Source of the DNA: Sutcliffiella horikoshii
GTDB taxonomy: Bacteria; Bacillota; Bacilli; Bacillales; Bacillaceae_I
Length of the DNA: 64,000 nucleotides
Assembly: GCF_019931755.1 (NCBI RefSeq)
Contig: NZ_CP082918.1
Span: 2,336,001 to 2,400,000, forward strand
Direction of reading: 5' to 3'
The notes under the pieces were generated by a model. It did not search any database and was not told the DNA's origin. It worked only from the letters and a program-made list of their open reading frames with translations. Positions 53,551 to 62,781 of this stretch are shown here, in pieces. The number at the start of each line of letters is the position of its first letter. Position 1 is the first letter of the stretch. The position numbers were made by a program, and so were the translations under genes.

Positions 53551-54381
53551 TTATTTAGAAATTGGGTTGTCTGTGTAACTTATCCAGTCGCTCCAGCTAC
53601 CGGTATACAACTTTACTTTTTCATAACCAGCTTCTTTGAGGGCTAAAAACATTGAGCAGGCAGTTACACCCGAACCGCAGTAGACGACCACTTCTTTAGA
53701 AGGGTCAAGCTTAGAAAATCTTTCTTTCAACTCTTCCGTCTCTTTCCATTTTCCATTCTCAACGTTTTCCATCCAGAAAAAGTTAAGAGCACCCGGAATA
53801 TGACCGGCAACCTTATCGATTGGCTCTTCTACTCCCCTATAGCGGTTAGGTTCTCTTGCATCAAGAAGGTACGCTGAACCACTTTCGAAGGCAGGTAGTT
53901 GGGATTTAACTTCTTTCATATCTGTTAGCAAATCTTCTTCCACTTTTAATGTAAGAGTACCTCGCTTTTCATGAGTAGGCACTTCTGCTGTTACAGGATA
54001 ACCTTGCTTCACCCATGCACTGTAGCCACCATCCATAATCCAAACTTTCTCATGACCCAAAACTTTAAGCAAAAACCACAGCCTTGAGGCCATCGCACCG
54101 TTCTGATCATCATAAATAAGTACCTTGCCACCGTCATGAACCCCGATATCTTCAAGTTTAGAATGAAGTTCATGAATATCAGGTAACGGATGTCTGCCCC
54201 CATGTGTAGCGACTGAGCTGGATAAGTCTTTATTCAAGTGCATATAATGTGCCCCTGGGATGTGATGTTCTTTATATTCTTCAAGACCTTTATCAGGTGC
54301 AGGAAGATGGAAGCGACAATCAATGATCGTGAGTTCGTTTAAATGCTCCCTCACCCAATTTACCGAAACAATATGTTTCAT
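53551..54381 (-). CDS. Rhodanese/3-mercaptopyruvate sulfurtransferase
   Basis: 276 residues with two rhodanese domains. The active C-terminal loop is CGSGVTAC, the form typical of mercaptopyruvate sulfurtransferases; the N-terminal domain ends with IYDDQNGAMASRLWF and lacks the Cys. LLDAREPNRYRGVEEP supplies the conserved Arg/Glu. Transfers sulfur to cyanide or a thiol acceptor. It lies 17 nt after the DUF2533 gene. Confidence 0.92.
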   Translation of the reverse strand: MKHIVSVNWVREHLNELTIIDCRFHLPAPDKGLEEYKEHHIPGAHYMHLNKDLSSSVATHGGRHPLPDIHELHSKLEDIGVHDGGKVLIYDDQNGAMASRLWFLLKVLGHEKVWIMDGGYSAWVKQGYPVTAEVPTHEKRGTLTLKVEEDLLTDMKEVKSQLPAFESGSAYLLDAREPNRYRGVEEPIDKVAGHIPGALNFFWMENVENGKWKETEELKERFSKLDPSKEVVVYCGSGVTACSMFLALKEAGYEKVKLYTGSWSDWISYTDNPISK

Positions 54382-54398
54382 GCTTTCCCCTCCGCATG

Positions 54399-54656
54399 CT
54401 AGTTACTTCGAGAAACAAATTCCTCTACCATTTCTTTCGTTACCAGTTGTCTTTGAGGTGCTATTCCTTTTCGTGCAAGTTCATTTATTCTTTTCGTTAC
54501 CTCGTTAATTTTTTCCGTTGTATATGGTTTCTTTTGACGGCAAAGTACGATGGCCTCTTCTATGTATGCTTCTCTTTGCTGCTCAAGTTGCAGAAAATTC
54601 ATTACCACTTGATTTTGTTTTCTAGAATGCTCACTTATGGCTTTATGTACGCTCAT
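54399..54656 (-). CDS. ypbS: DUF2533 family protein (YpbS-like)
   Basis: 85 residues, soluble and helical, with MSVHKAISEHSRKQN at the start. The basic, Gln/Glu-rich composition suggests a coiled coil. Its start overlaps the preceding 72-residue gene by 14 nt. The homologue YpbS is a neighbour of dynA in B. subtilis. The function is unknown. Confidence 0.85.
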   Translation of the reverse strand: MSVHKAISEHSRKQNQVVMNFLQLEQQREAYIEEAIVLCRQKKPYTTEKINEVTKRINELARKGIAPQRQLVTKEMVEEFVSRSN

Positions 54657-54861
54657 GGTTGTTCCTCCAATTTATCTGTTCTTTTTTCATTAATTGTATT
54701 ATGTTCTCTTTCGGTTGCCAACAATCAAATTTATAATTCGGCTTTGTTTCAAAACCAAGTCTGCTGCAACGGTAAATAGTATGAGTAGTTAATTTTATCA
54801 CTTGATAATGTTTACAGGTAGCACAAGCATGAAATCGATTTCCTTTTGTGATCTCACTCAC
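54643..54861 (-). CDS. Small four-Cys protein
   Basis: 72 residues. CATCKHYQ and the later YRCSRLGF and KFDCWQP give four Cys spaced as in a small zinc-binding domain. The start overlaps the nucleotidyltransferase gene by 8 nt, the end overlaps ypbS by 14 nt; translational coupling is likely. The family is not named with certainty. Confidence 0.75.
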   Translation of the reverse strand: MSEITKGNRFHACATCKHYQVIKLTTHTIYRCSRLGFETKPNYKFDCWQPKENIIQLMKKEQINWRNNHERT

Positions 54862-55597
54862 CCTCTAATCCCAGCTGTTGAAAAAACAAATCCTCCAACA
54901 TGTTACGATTTACCGTTCCCTCTTTTAATAAAATCAAAGACTCTTCAGCAGCATGGATAAAAGTACTTACTTTAGTAAAAAGTTGCGGAATGTGTGGTTT
55001 ATCCGTTATTTCTTCTCCGGTCTTTAAGCTAAATAAATGAGATAAGTCTTCCTTGGTAAATGTCTTGCTTTTCTTTATAAGTTCTTCTAATTCTAAGGTT
55101 ACTGGTTCATGGTGTATAACCTGTTCTAACATCAATGATGCCCGGACGGCATGAACAAGGTGAGAAACGACATTCTTTTTTCTCCATACTTGGAGATTGT
55201 TTTTCGCCATGTTCGCATAATGAAAAGCAAGTACCTTTCTGGAGTAATCCTTTAAAACGGTGTCTTTTAAAGAAAGCATGGCAAAATCCAACTCCCTATA
55301 TACAATAGGAGATAGCATCCATTCATATAAAGATGGGTTGGACTTGCCGGCCAGTAACAATGCTTTTTTAAGGTCCCAACCTTGAATGTCGTATATGTCA
55401 TCCTGCTGGGTAATGGTATCTTCCTTCTTCCATAAGGAAAGATAATCTTTTAGGGGAGCAACATAGATGAACCTGATATCATAATCACTGTCTTCGGTAG
55501 CAAATCCATATGCCCTGCTACCTGCTTCACAGGCATAAAGGATCTTCACCTTATGGGTTAATTCGATAGTAGTGAGCATATCCTCTATCCGGTTCAC
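54854..55597 (-). CDS. Nucleotidyltransferase (RlaP/YcgL-like)
   Basis: 247 residues. The polymerase-beta motif is GSRAYGFATEDSDYDIRFIY, with the two metal-binding Asp in DSDYD. This belongs to the RlaP family (predicted RNA repair nucleotidyltransferases); B. subtilis YcgL is a relative. The substrate is unknown. It follows dynA by 12 nt and overlaps the small four-Cys gene. Confidence 0.88.
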   Translation of the reverse strand: MNRIEDMLTTIELTHKVKILYACEAGSRAYGFATEDSDYDIRFIYVAPLKDYLSLWKKEDTITQQDDIYDIQGWDLKKALLLAGKSNPSLYEWMLSPIVYRELDFAMLSLKDTVLKDYSRKVLAFHYANMAKNNLQVWRKKNVVSHLVHAVRASLMLEQVIHHEPVTLELEELIKKSKTFTKEDLSHLFSLKTGEEITDKPHIPQLFTKVSTFIHAAEESLILLKEGTVNRNMLEDLFFQQLGLEGE

Positions 55598-55609
55598 CTG
55601 TTTTCCCCC

Positions 55610-58600
55610 TTATTTTTGCTGTATGGTTTCTAGCACTTGTTCCAGATGCGGGATGTCCTGTTCTTGTTCAAGTGCTGACTTCATTCCTTCGTAATAGTCC
55701 TCGAGCTGTCTCAGGATATACTTTTTGACCTCATCAAGAGCCGTTTCCATTTCACCGTTATAATGGTGAGTTAGTTCCTGTGCGCTATCCTTTAAGTATG
55801 TGTCCATCAATGGAGACAGTTGCTCTTCTAGAAATGTTGCCATCTTTTGCTTTTCATTTTTCTCGAAAAAAGCTTTCGAATTTCGGAAGTAGCCAAGCGT
55901 TTGTTTTTCAAGCTTGGAAGAAATAGCGGGAAAAGAAGTTTTCACTTTAAAAGTTGTAAAATCCTCCGTTTCCAAAACACGCAAGGAAAGCTGAGTTTCT
56001 ACCCGTTGAGCCTCCGCTTCTAACTCCTTTTGCCAGGAGTGCAAGCTCTTACGGATAAAGTTCTCTGTCCGCACGGTAGTTGCTCTAACTTCTTGGGAAA
56101 GATTGTGAGAAATATCTGTCACAAGTTCATGCAGGCAACTGATAAGCTGTGCTTTCATATTTCTTCCGTCTTCCCTGATCACTGCAGGATTGAAGCTTTC
56201 TTTAAAGAAATCAGAAAAACGTAATAATGTTCGTTGCTTAATATAATATACCAGTTCGTTTATTTCTTGCTCAAGCAGCGTATAGAAGCTCTCTGTTGCG
56301 TACCCTTTAATCTGAGTTTCCAGCTTCTCTTTGTTACTAGCATGTAAAAGCTGCAACTTCTCTTTTTCCTCGGAACCAAGCTTTGCTTGTTGAACAAAAT
56401 GCTCAAATAAAGCGACCGCCCGGTTTAGGTCTGATTGTGCTGCATGAAGACTCATCTCAACCAAATCAGACTGAATGAAGGCTGAAAATGCTTTTTCAAA
56501 ATCATCCATCAAAGAGCTTTCCAAAAATGGATGTTCAAATGAGCGGTCTTCTTTTTCTTTCAGGGCAAGAAGACTTGAAACTGGATATAATCTTGGATGA
56601 CGAATTCCATAAGCAGTCAATTGATCTCCAACATAGTCACATACGAGTTCGAGTTCTTCCTCATTATTTGCAAGATCTGCTGCATTAACAAGGAAGAACA
56701 TTTTATCCATGGCAAAAGCGTCTTTTACCCTGCCCAGTTGAATCAAAAACTCCCTGTCTGCTTTTGAAAATGCGTGCTGATAATACGTGACAAAAAGAAT
56801 GGCATCAGCGTTCTTAATGTAATCAAATGACACATCGGTATGTCTTGCATTAATGGAATCCGCTCCAGGTGTGTCCACAAGTGTCAGCCCTTGTCTTGTG
56901 AATGGGCAATCATAAAACACTTCGATCCATTCCACAAAACATGATTTCTCTTCTTGTGCGACATACGCTTCAAACTCACTTAGCGTCACCTGTTGGAGCG
57001 TCCCTAATTTCGCCTTCATTTCATCCCAACCTGTTAAAAAGGCCTTTAAAAAATGAAAATGCGTTTTCTTGTTGGCATCCAGTTCAAGATGCTCATTTTT
57101 GGAAATGATGCTCTTGATTGCCGGAACGGCTTCTTCAAGACCCAATACTTCCATATTGAAAATTTGCAAGGCCTGTTTTACATCCTGAAACAGCTGATCA
57201 GTTGTTTTCATTTGTACACAAACCGTTCCATGAGGATTATCCTTGGTCACAGGAGAAATCTTGTTGATGGAAGCAGTTGTTGGATTTGGAGATACAGGCA
57301 GCACCTTTTCACCAAATAAAGCATTTGCAAGAGAAGATTTCCCTGCACTGAATGCACCAAATAACGCAACGGTAAAGGTCTGGTTTTCGATTTTTTCTGC
57401 TCTCTTTTTCAAGTCATCAACAATCGTCTGAAACCCATGTATCCCCTTTAAAGAGTTTGCTGTCTCGTGGAGTCCTCTCACTAACTTTGCCGGGTCATTC
57501 TGGTTTATTGTATCTAGAGTACCTTCTTGTTTCTGAATGTCAGTTTTTCGCTTACCTGTCGAGGAAGGCAATTCATCTCCGCGAACTTTTCTATAGGAAC
57601 GGTGCAGATATTTGGTAATAAGATCTCCTGTATCACTTTGACCTAAATTCGCTGCAGTCTTAACTAAAATACTGTTTAGTTCTTCATATTGTTGTTCAAG
57701 TTTCATATGCAGCTGTGTAATCGCTTCTTGGGCATGATGTACCGCTGCTAATTTTTCCACTTCCACCGTCAATTCTTTTGTGCTATCTTGCATTTGTTTC
57801 TCAAGTTTTTCAAAGAAATCTTCCATGAATCTTTGTACTTGTTTCTGGTATTCTAGCTTGATGGAATGTGCTAAATCTTTTGTATAATGCAAAACGGCGT
57901 TTCCGGTATAGCCAGCACCAGGTTTTACATGGCTGGCAACAAACTCTTCCGAAATCGAAACCGTCAGCTCCTGGACTTTATCAAAAATGGCGGGAGAATA
58001 AAAGTTTTGCTCTTTTAGAAAGGAAATAATATGTTCATGAATGAACTTCTCGACCTGTGTTTTCACACGCTCTCTCAAATCACTTCGAAAAGCGGCACTT
58101 CTTTGCTCGCGCTCCTCTTGTGTTTTTTTTCCAGAGAACAGAAGCCCCACCTTGAATCCCTTTTGTTGCGATTCAAGATAACGTTCTGCTAGCTCCCTCA
58201 TCTCAAAAGGTGTGATATTGGCATTTTCCAAGATTCGCTTTGTCTGATTGATAAACTCCTCTTTCATTTCAGCCGTTTCAGATTGGATGGTAGTAAGTTT
58301 ATATTTTCTTATCCTTAAAGTCTCCGCAACATCTCTTGGCAGGTCTCCAACAGAGTCAATCGTTTGCTCATGACTGTTCATTTCCTCTGCCCGCTGATCG
58401 AGCTGCCATTCTTTATGTTCATCTATTACTTGAATGAGCGCTCGCTCAATCGTCTTTGGCAGGATATCCAATTTGTCCTGTCTTAAGATTTGAATCGTTT
58501 CTTTAACGATGGCAAGGTCGTTAAGAGGATGACTGGCATCCTTCAGGCTAGTAAAATAGATGCTTGCAGGGATAATTCCCCAATCCCCAAAGGACTCCAT

Positions 58601-59287
58601 TATTCTATCGTTATAGGTGGAAAACGGGATTTCTTCCTCCCGATGCTTATCTATTTGGTTAACAATTAAATAGATCTTCTTCTCCTTGTCTTGAAGTTCT
58701 TTAATAAACTTAAGGTTTACTTCAGACTGGACGTGATTGTAGTCCATCACATAAAAAATGACGTCTGCCAAATGCAAGGCTGATTCTGTGGAAATGCGAT
58801 GAGCATCGTCTGTAGAATCCACCCCTGGAGTGTCTAATATAACCATATCAGCCGGAAGTTTTTCAAACGGAAATTGGTATTCAACAGATTCTACTTGGTC
58901 TCCGTTTTTACAATACGCTTTAACATGCTCAAATGAGACTGGCGGGAGGATCTCGAGTGATTCTCCCTCAAAAAAATGAACATGGGCAAGCTCTTCCCCA
59001 TTTCTAATTTGAACAACATTGGCGGAAGTTGGAATAGGACTGGCCGGCAGAATTGCTTCCTCTAATATCTCATTGATAAAGGATGACTTCCCCGCGGAAA
59101 AATGTCCGCAAAATGCTATACTTAATTCTTTTGTAGTTTGTTTATGTAAAAGTTCTGCCACTTTTCTGGCACTTTTTTGATCGCCGCGTTTGTGCAGTTT
59201 TTCTAAAATTAGCTGCAGCTTCATTTGGAGCTGACTTGTCTCTTGTTCTTGCTGCTGAATTTGCTGTTTTGGATTGTTTGATCCCAT
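55610..59287 (-). CDS. dynA: Bacterial dynamin DynA (two fused GTPases)
   Basis: About 1225 residues from ATG 59287, which has AAGGGG 9 nt upstream. Two dynamin modules: G1 GHFSAGKSS at 61-69 with DTPGVDST and NQID, and a second G1 GAFSAGKSS near 650 with DTPGADSI and NAAD. Coiled coils follow each. DynA tethers and fuses membranes and protects against pore formers and phage in B. subtilis. Both GTPase sites look intact. In-frame sequence extends to 59368 but lacks a ribosome site. Confidence 0.95.
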   Translation of the reverse strand: MGSNNPKQQIQQQEQETSQLQMKLQLILEKLHKRGDQKSARKVAELLHKQTTKELSIAFCGHFSAGKSSFINEILEEAILPASPIPTSANVVQIRNGEELAHVHFFEGESLEILPPVSFEHVKAYCKNGDQVESVEYQFPFEKLPADMVILDTPGVDSTDDAHRISTESALHLADVIFYVMDYNHVQSEVNLKFIKELQDKEKKIYLIVNQIDKHREEEIPFSTYNDRIMESFGDWGIIPASIYFTSLKDASHPLNDLAIVKETIQILRQDKLDILPKTIERALIQVIDEHKEWQLDQRAEEMNSHEQTIDSVGDLPRDVAETLRIRKYKLTTIQSETAEMKEEFINQTKRILENANITPFEMRELAERYLESQQKGFKVGLLFSGKKTQEEREQRSAAFRSDLRERVKTQVEKFIHEHIISFLKEQNFYSPAIFDKVQELTVSISEEFVASHVKPGAGYTGNAVLHYTKDLAHSIKLEYQKQVQRFMEDFFEKLEKQMQDSTKELTVEVEKLAAVHHAQEAITQLHMKLEQQYEELNSILVKTAANLGQSDTGDLITKYLHRSYRKVRGDELPSSTGKRKTDIQKQEGTLDTINQNDPAKLVRGLHETANSLKGIHGFQTIVDDLKKRAEKIENQTFTVALFGAFSAGKSSLANALFGEKVLPVSPNPTTASINKISPVTKDNPHGTVCVQMKTTDQLFQDVKQALQIFNMEVLGLEEAVPAIKSIISKNEHLELDANKKTHFHFLKAFLTGWDEMKAKLGTLQQVTLSEFEAYVAQEEKSCFVEWIEVFYDCPFTRQGLTLVDTPGADSINARHTDVSFDYIKNADAILFVTYYQHAFSKADREFLIQLGRVKDAFAMDKMFFLVNAADLANNEEELELVCDYVGDQLTAYGIRHPRLYPVSSLLALKEKEDRSFEHPFLESSLMDDFEKAFSAFIQSDLVEMSLHAAQSDLNRAVALFEHFVQQAKLGSEEKEKLQLLHASNKEKLETQIKGYATESFYTLLEQEINELVYYIKQRTLLRFSDFFKESFNPAVIREDGRNMKAQLISCLHELVTDISHNLSQEVRATTVRTENFIRKSLHSWQKELEAEAQRVETQLSLRVLETEDFTTFKVKTSFPAISSKLEKQTLGYFRNSKAFFEKNEKQKMATFLEEQLSPLMDTYLKDSAQELTHHYNGEMETALDEVKKYILRQLEDYYEGMKSALEQEQDIPHLEQVLETIQQK

Positions 59288-59432
59288 TTCTATTGTCCCC
59301 TTAGTTGTGTGTATCATTTCTCCGCTACTTAAGTCTATTTTACTTGATGTTGCAGTATTTTCCCACATAAGACGCCTTATTTATTAATATTTTTATTCAG
59401 GAAACTTGTGCATGTTTTGTATTGGCCAATTT

Positions 59433-59475
59433 ATAAAAAAACAGGCCTCCTACACGAATGATGTAGAAGACCTGT
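59433..59475 (-). terminator. Terminator of the 31-residue peptide gene
   Basis: ACAGGcCTcCTACA and TGTAGaAGaCCTGT form a 14-position stem, followed on the minus strand by TTTTTTTATAA. Confidence 0.85.
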
Positions 59476-59485
59476 TATGTATTAT

Positions 59486-59581
59486 TTAATTAATCGACCT
59501 TGGCTCACATGTATGCTGTAATACAACTTTCATTAATACTGAATACGCTACCACAGTAGTACCAATCAACAATAATGTCAT
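59486..59581 (-). CDS. 31-residue membrane peptide
   Basis: ATG 59581 is preceded by GAGGGGG (10 nt spacing). One hydrophobic helix (TLLLIGTTVVAYSVLM) is followed by a short polar tail with a Cys. A terminator follows 11 nt after the stop. It lies between bpsB and dynA. Too short to assign. Confidence 0.55.
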   Translation of the reverse strand: MTLLLIGTTVVAYSVLMKVVLQHTCEPRSIN

Positions 59582-59658
59582 GTTGGTATGTCCCCCTCGT
59601 TGATAGTGATAATTATTATCATAATCATACCAGCTTATCGGCTAATTGACAATGACTT

Positions 59659-60228
59659 TCATTCAGATTCCTTCTGAAAAGTTGGCGAAAAGCGATTTCG
59701 GTCCTCCATATAAGAAGCGTAGTTGGTTGTTGTTTCAGCTAAAGCCCTTTCTTCAAGGGGAATTCGTACACTTAACATCCACGCGTTAAGTATGGTGAAG
59801 ACTAAGACCGTATAAAAAGCATGAAACATCAATGGTATCAGCAAAATCTCTAACATAACTATTGTATAGTTGGGATGACGGAGAAACTTGTATGGACCTG
59901 TTTTCACAATGGATGCATCAGGTAGAATCAATACCTTTGTGTTCCAAAACTTCCCTAACGACTGTATAGACCAAACTCGGAGTGATTGTGTCATGATAAA
60001 TAGACTTAGAATAGCCGGCCAAAAAGGGCTTATTGTCCGGTCGAATAGGATGACTTCTGCTAAGAAACTTGTTAAAAAAGCGACATGGAGACTGACCATG
60101 TATTTGTAATGCTCTTTGCCGTATTCTTTAGCCCCCATTGATCTGATCCATTTCTCATTTCTTCTTGCAATGCCTAGTTCCACCACTCGTTGTGTGACGA
60201 TAAATGCAAAAAACAATGCGAAGATCAT
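59659..60228 (-). CDS. bpsB: Isoprenylcysteine methyltransferase-family protein BpsB
   Basis: 189 residues with about four membrane segments. The C-terminal signature GPYKFLRHPNYTIVMLEIL is typical of the isoprenylcysteine carboxyl methyltransferase group. In B. subtilis BpsB methylates alkylpyrones made by BpsA. It begins 6 nt after bpsA on the same strand, so the pair forms one pathway operon. Confidence 0.92.
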   Translation of the reverse strand: MIFALFFAFIVTQRVVELGIARRNEKWIRSMGAKEYGKEHYKYMVSLHVAFLTSFLAEVILFDRTISPFWPAILSLFIMTQSLRVWSIQSLGKFWNTKVLILPDASIVKTGPYKFLRHPNYTIVMLEILLIPLMFHAFYTVLVFTILNAWMLSVRIPLEERALAETTTNYASYMEDRNRFSPTFQKESE

Positions 60229-60234
60229 GTTACA

Positions 60235-61314
60235 TCACTCCCATTCTAATAAAAGCATTTCAGAACTGAAACCCGGTCCAAGTGCAGCTGCAATCCCTTT
60301 CTCCCCTTTTTTCGGACTCTTTTCCATGATTTCCTTTAAAACGTATAAGACAGTTGCAGAAGACATATTTCCATATTCTTTTAGCACCTGTAGGGAAGTA
60401 TTCAACTTTTCTGCCTCTAACCCTAAACAATCTTGGTATGCTTCCAACACCTTTTTCCCACCAGGGTGTAAGACAAAATGGTCCAGTTCATCTAGTTTTA
60501 CGTGATGGTTATCTAGAAACCGTGTGACATTAGGGGCTAGCCAGTTCGTAATGATAACAGGGATATCCCGAGAGAAAACCACATACAGTCCTTCATTCTT
60601 AATCTCCCACCCCATCACATCTTCTGAATTCTCCATTAATGTAGACTGACTTCCTAACACTTTCGGATAAGCACCCTTACTATCTATCTGAACCTCATCT
60701 CCGGCCAGCAACACACAGGCAATGCCATCTGCAAAAAGAGAGGTTCCTACCAGATTACTTTTCGACCGGTCATTTTTTTGAAAGGTAAGACTGCAAAGTT
60801 CCACACATAATACAAGTACCTTTGCTTTAGGAAAGGCAAGACAATATTCATATGCTCTTGAAAGTCCCGCAGCACCTCCAGCACAACCGAGTCCCCAAAT
60901 TGGTATTCTTTTAGTGTAAGGTGAAAACGGAAGGATATTCATGATTCTAGCTTCTATGCTTGGTGTGGACATGCCTGTAGTAGATATATAAAAGATAGCT
61001 TCAATATCTTCATGTGCTATAGATTGTGAGAGTGTTGCAGAATTATATAAACATGCATTAATTGCCTCTGCTCCATAAGCAACCGCCTCTTTTATGTAAA
61101 TATCATTTTTTTCTTGAAGCGTATGTGGTTCCCTGAACCACTCTACGTCTCTGGCAAAATGCCGTTTCTCTATTTGGCCATTCTGAAAGACAGTAAGAAG
61201 GCGGTTAATATCCTTAAAAGAATCTTCGAATAGTTCTTTGGCAAATTCGACAACCGTATCTTGTTGGATCGGATATTTAGGAATGGACGTTCCAACAGAC
61301 AAAATTTTTGGCAT
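60235..61314 (-). CDS. bpsA: Type III polyketide synthase BpsA
   Basis: 359 residues of the chalcone synthase fold. The catalytic Cys144 is in GLGCAGGAAG, His in FVLHPGGKKVLEAYQ and Asn in YGNMSSATVLYVL. BpsA elongates long-chain acyl-CoA with malonyl-CoA to alkylpyrones; with bpsB it forms a short operon. The products are thought to affect the membrane. The start follows GAGGTGC. Confidence 0.94.
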   Translation of the reverse strand: MPKILSVGTSIPKYPIQQDTVVEFAKELFEDSFKDINRLLTVFQNGQIEKRHFARDVEWFREPHTLQEKNDIYIKEAVAYGAEAINACLYNSATLSQSIAHEDIEAIFYISTTGMSTPSIEARIMNILPFSPYTKRIPIWGLGCAGGAAGLSRAYEYCLAFPKAKVLVLCVELCSLTFQKNDRSKSNLVGTSLFADGIACVLLAGDEVQIDSKGAYPKVLGSQSTLMENSEDVMGWEIKNEGLYVVFSRDIPVIITNWLAPNVTRFLDNHHVKLDELDHFVLHPGGKKVLEAYQDCLGLEAEKLNTSLQVLKEYGNMSSATVLYVLKEIMEKSPKKGEKGIAAALGPGFSSEMLLLEWE

Positions 61315-61410
61315 AATTTGAGCACCTCATCCGGTTTGGTACTGTTAATTTTTCCAGAATTTATATAATTATACCGATGAGTGACTTTCTAAGAGGGAAT
61401 AACTTGCGGG

Positions 61411-61448
61411 AAAAAAGAAAAAACCTTCCCAAACTAATCCGGGAAGGT
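61411..61448 (-). terminator. Terminator of the GNAT gene
   Basis: ACCTTCCC and GGGAAGGT form an 8-bp stem, followed on the minus strand by TTTTTCTTTTTT. Confidence 0.88.
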
Positions 61449-61532
61449 ACATGTCGTTTTAAAGGAGTTGTTGTGTTGTGCATTTTTATTATAACGAATA
61501 CCGCTAAATTTATCACTATAAATAATTGGAAA

Positions 61533-62066
61533 TCACTTTTTGTAGAACTTTGCCATCCAAAGCTCATCCACATATTCTCCATTAATAAAGGCTTGTTCTT
61601 TTTGATTTCCTTCTTCATGGAATCCATACTTTTTATAAAGTTGGTAGGCAACCTGATTCGATGAGAAGACAGTTAACGATAATTTCCTAATATGTTGTTC
61701 ACACCACATATCTGTATAATCCATGATTTTTTTTCCAATGCCGAGTCCTTGAGCTTCTTCAGCTAACCATGTTCGGAACAAGCCTGTATGCCGCTTCATC
61801 TGGATTTCTCCCCGAATAACACGGGCTATCCCGACCACTCTTCCATTTCTTTCTACTCCAATATACATATTTTCCTTTTTCTTCATATCACGGATGAAAA
61901 GCTTTTCTTCCTCGGGAGTTCGAGGGACATCCTTCTGTATGTATTGACCTGCAGCAATAATACTCTCTACTGCCGTCACGATATCTCCTGCATCTGATTC
62001 TTCCACCGGCCGTAAAATGACGGTCGACTCGTCTTTAGCTGTAAATTCAAAACGTAAATCTAACAT
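61533..62066 (-). CDS. GNAT family N-acetyltransferase
   Basis: 177 residues. The acetyl-CoA-binding motif EEAQGLGIGKKIMDY (Q/RxxGxG/A) and the AYQLYKKYGFHEEG motif are conserved. The substrate cannot be predicted; a small molecule or ribosomal protein is possible. AGGAGGAAC precedes the ATG. It stands alone with its own terminator. Confidence 0.93.
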   Translation of the reverse strand: MLDLRFEFTAKDESTVILRPVEESDAGDIVTAVESIIAAGQYIQKDVPRTPEEEKLFIRDMKKKENMYIGVERNGRVVGIARVIRGEIQMKRHTGLFRTWLAEEAQGLGIGKKIMDYTDMWCEQHIRKLSLTVFSSNQVAYQLYKKYGFHEEGNQKEQAFINGEYVDELWMAKFYKK

Positions 62067-62235
62067 GATGTTCCTCCTATAAACTCTTTAGGTACTACAT
62101 CCTACTTCATTTATCTTTATTCTTCAACAAAAAACCCTTTATCAACCATGAAATTGCTGAAATTTGTTGAAAAATAGAATAGGAAGTGTGGTATGATTAA
62201 TTTGTACTATATAGAAGGATTAAAGGAGGTGCCAA

Positions 62236-62694
62236 ATGTCCCTTTCAGAGAGTTTAACACAGGTTTTCAACAGGACTTTAGACTCTCTTAAGACGGTTAT
62301 TCCGATAGAGTTCACCTTTGATCAACCCAGTTTATATACGGAAAACCTAACGAATGTTACTTATGGAGTGCTTATCATGTTAACCGGAGACATTCGTGGT
62401 CAGCTGATTATCCAGGGAGACCAACATGCTTTTCAGCACATCGGAGAAATGATGTTTGGCATGCAGCTAGAAGGTGAAATGCTTCAATCTTTTACAGGTG
62501 AGCTTGGAAATATGATTGCAGGGACCCTCTCATCAAAAGTGGCGGGAAGTGGCATCAATATGGATATCACACCTCCTGACGTATTGAGCGAACAACAAAA
62601 AGAGTTTCACCTAATGCACCGATTACATACTCCTGTTTATTTAAAAGATACACTGCACATGCAAATCATTATGGAGTTGGAAGAAGCTTCATAA
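62236..62694 (+). CDS. CheX-like chemotaxis phosphatase domain protein
   Basis: 152 residues with the CheC/CheX/FliY fold. The family motif ExxN appears as GELGNMIAGTLSSKV (about residues 91-105). The N-terminal VFNRTLDSLKTVIPIEF is typical of CheX. AAAGGAGG precedes the ATG. CheX removes phosphate from CheY-P; here no other chemotaxis gene is near. It could act on another response regulator. Confidence 0.88.
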   Translation: MSLSESLTQVFNRTLDSLKTVIPIEFTFDQPSLYTENLTNVTYGVLIMLTGDIRGQLIIQGDQHAFQHIGEMMFGMQLEGEMLQSFTGELGNMIAGTLSSKVAGSGINMDITPPDVLSEQQKEFHLMHRLHTPVYLKDTLHMQIIMELEEAS

Positions 62695-62699
62695 CCATT

Positions 62700-62727
62700 G
62701 GACCCTCCTATATGGAGGGTTTTTTGT
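62700..62727 (+). terminator. Terminator of the CheX-like gene
   Basis: ACCCTCC and GGAGGGT form a 7-bp stem with a TATAT loop, followed by TTTTTTG. Confidence 0.9.
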
Positions 62728-62781
62728 GTTTATTAAAGAGAAAAAGACCAGAGACTTTCTCCCTGGTTTTTCTGCCATCTA

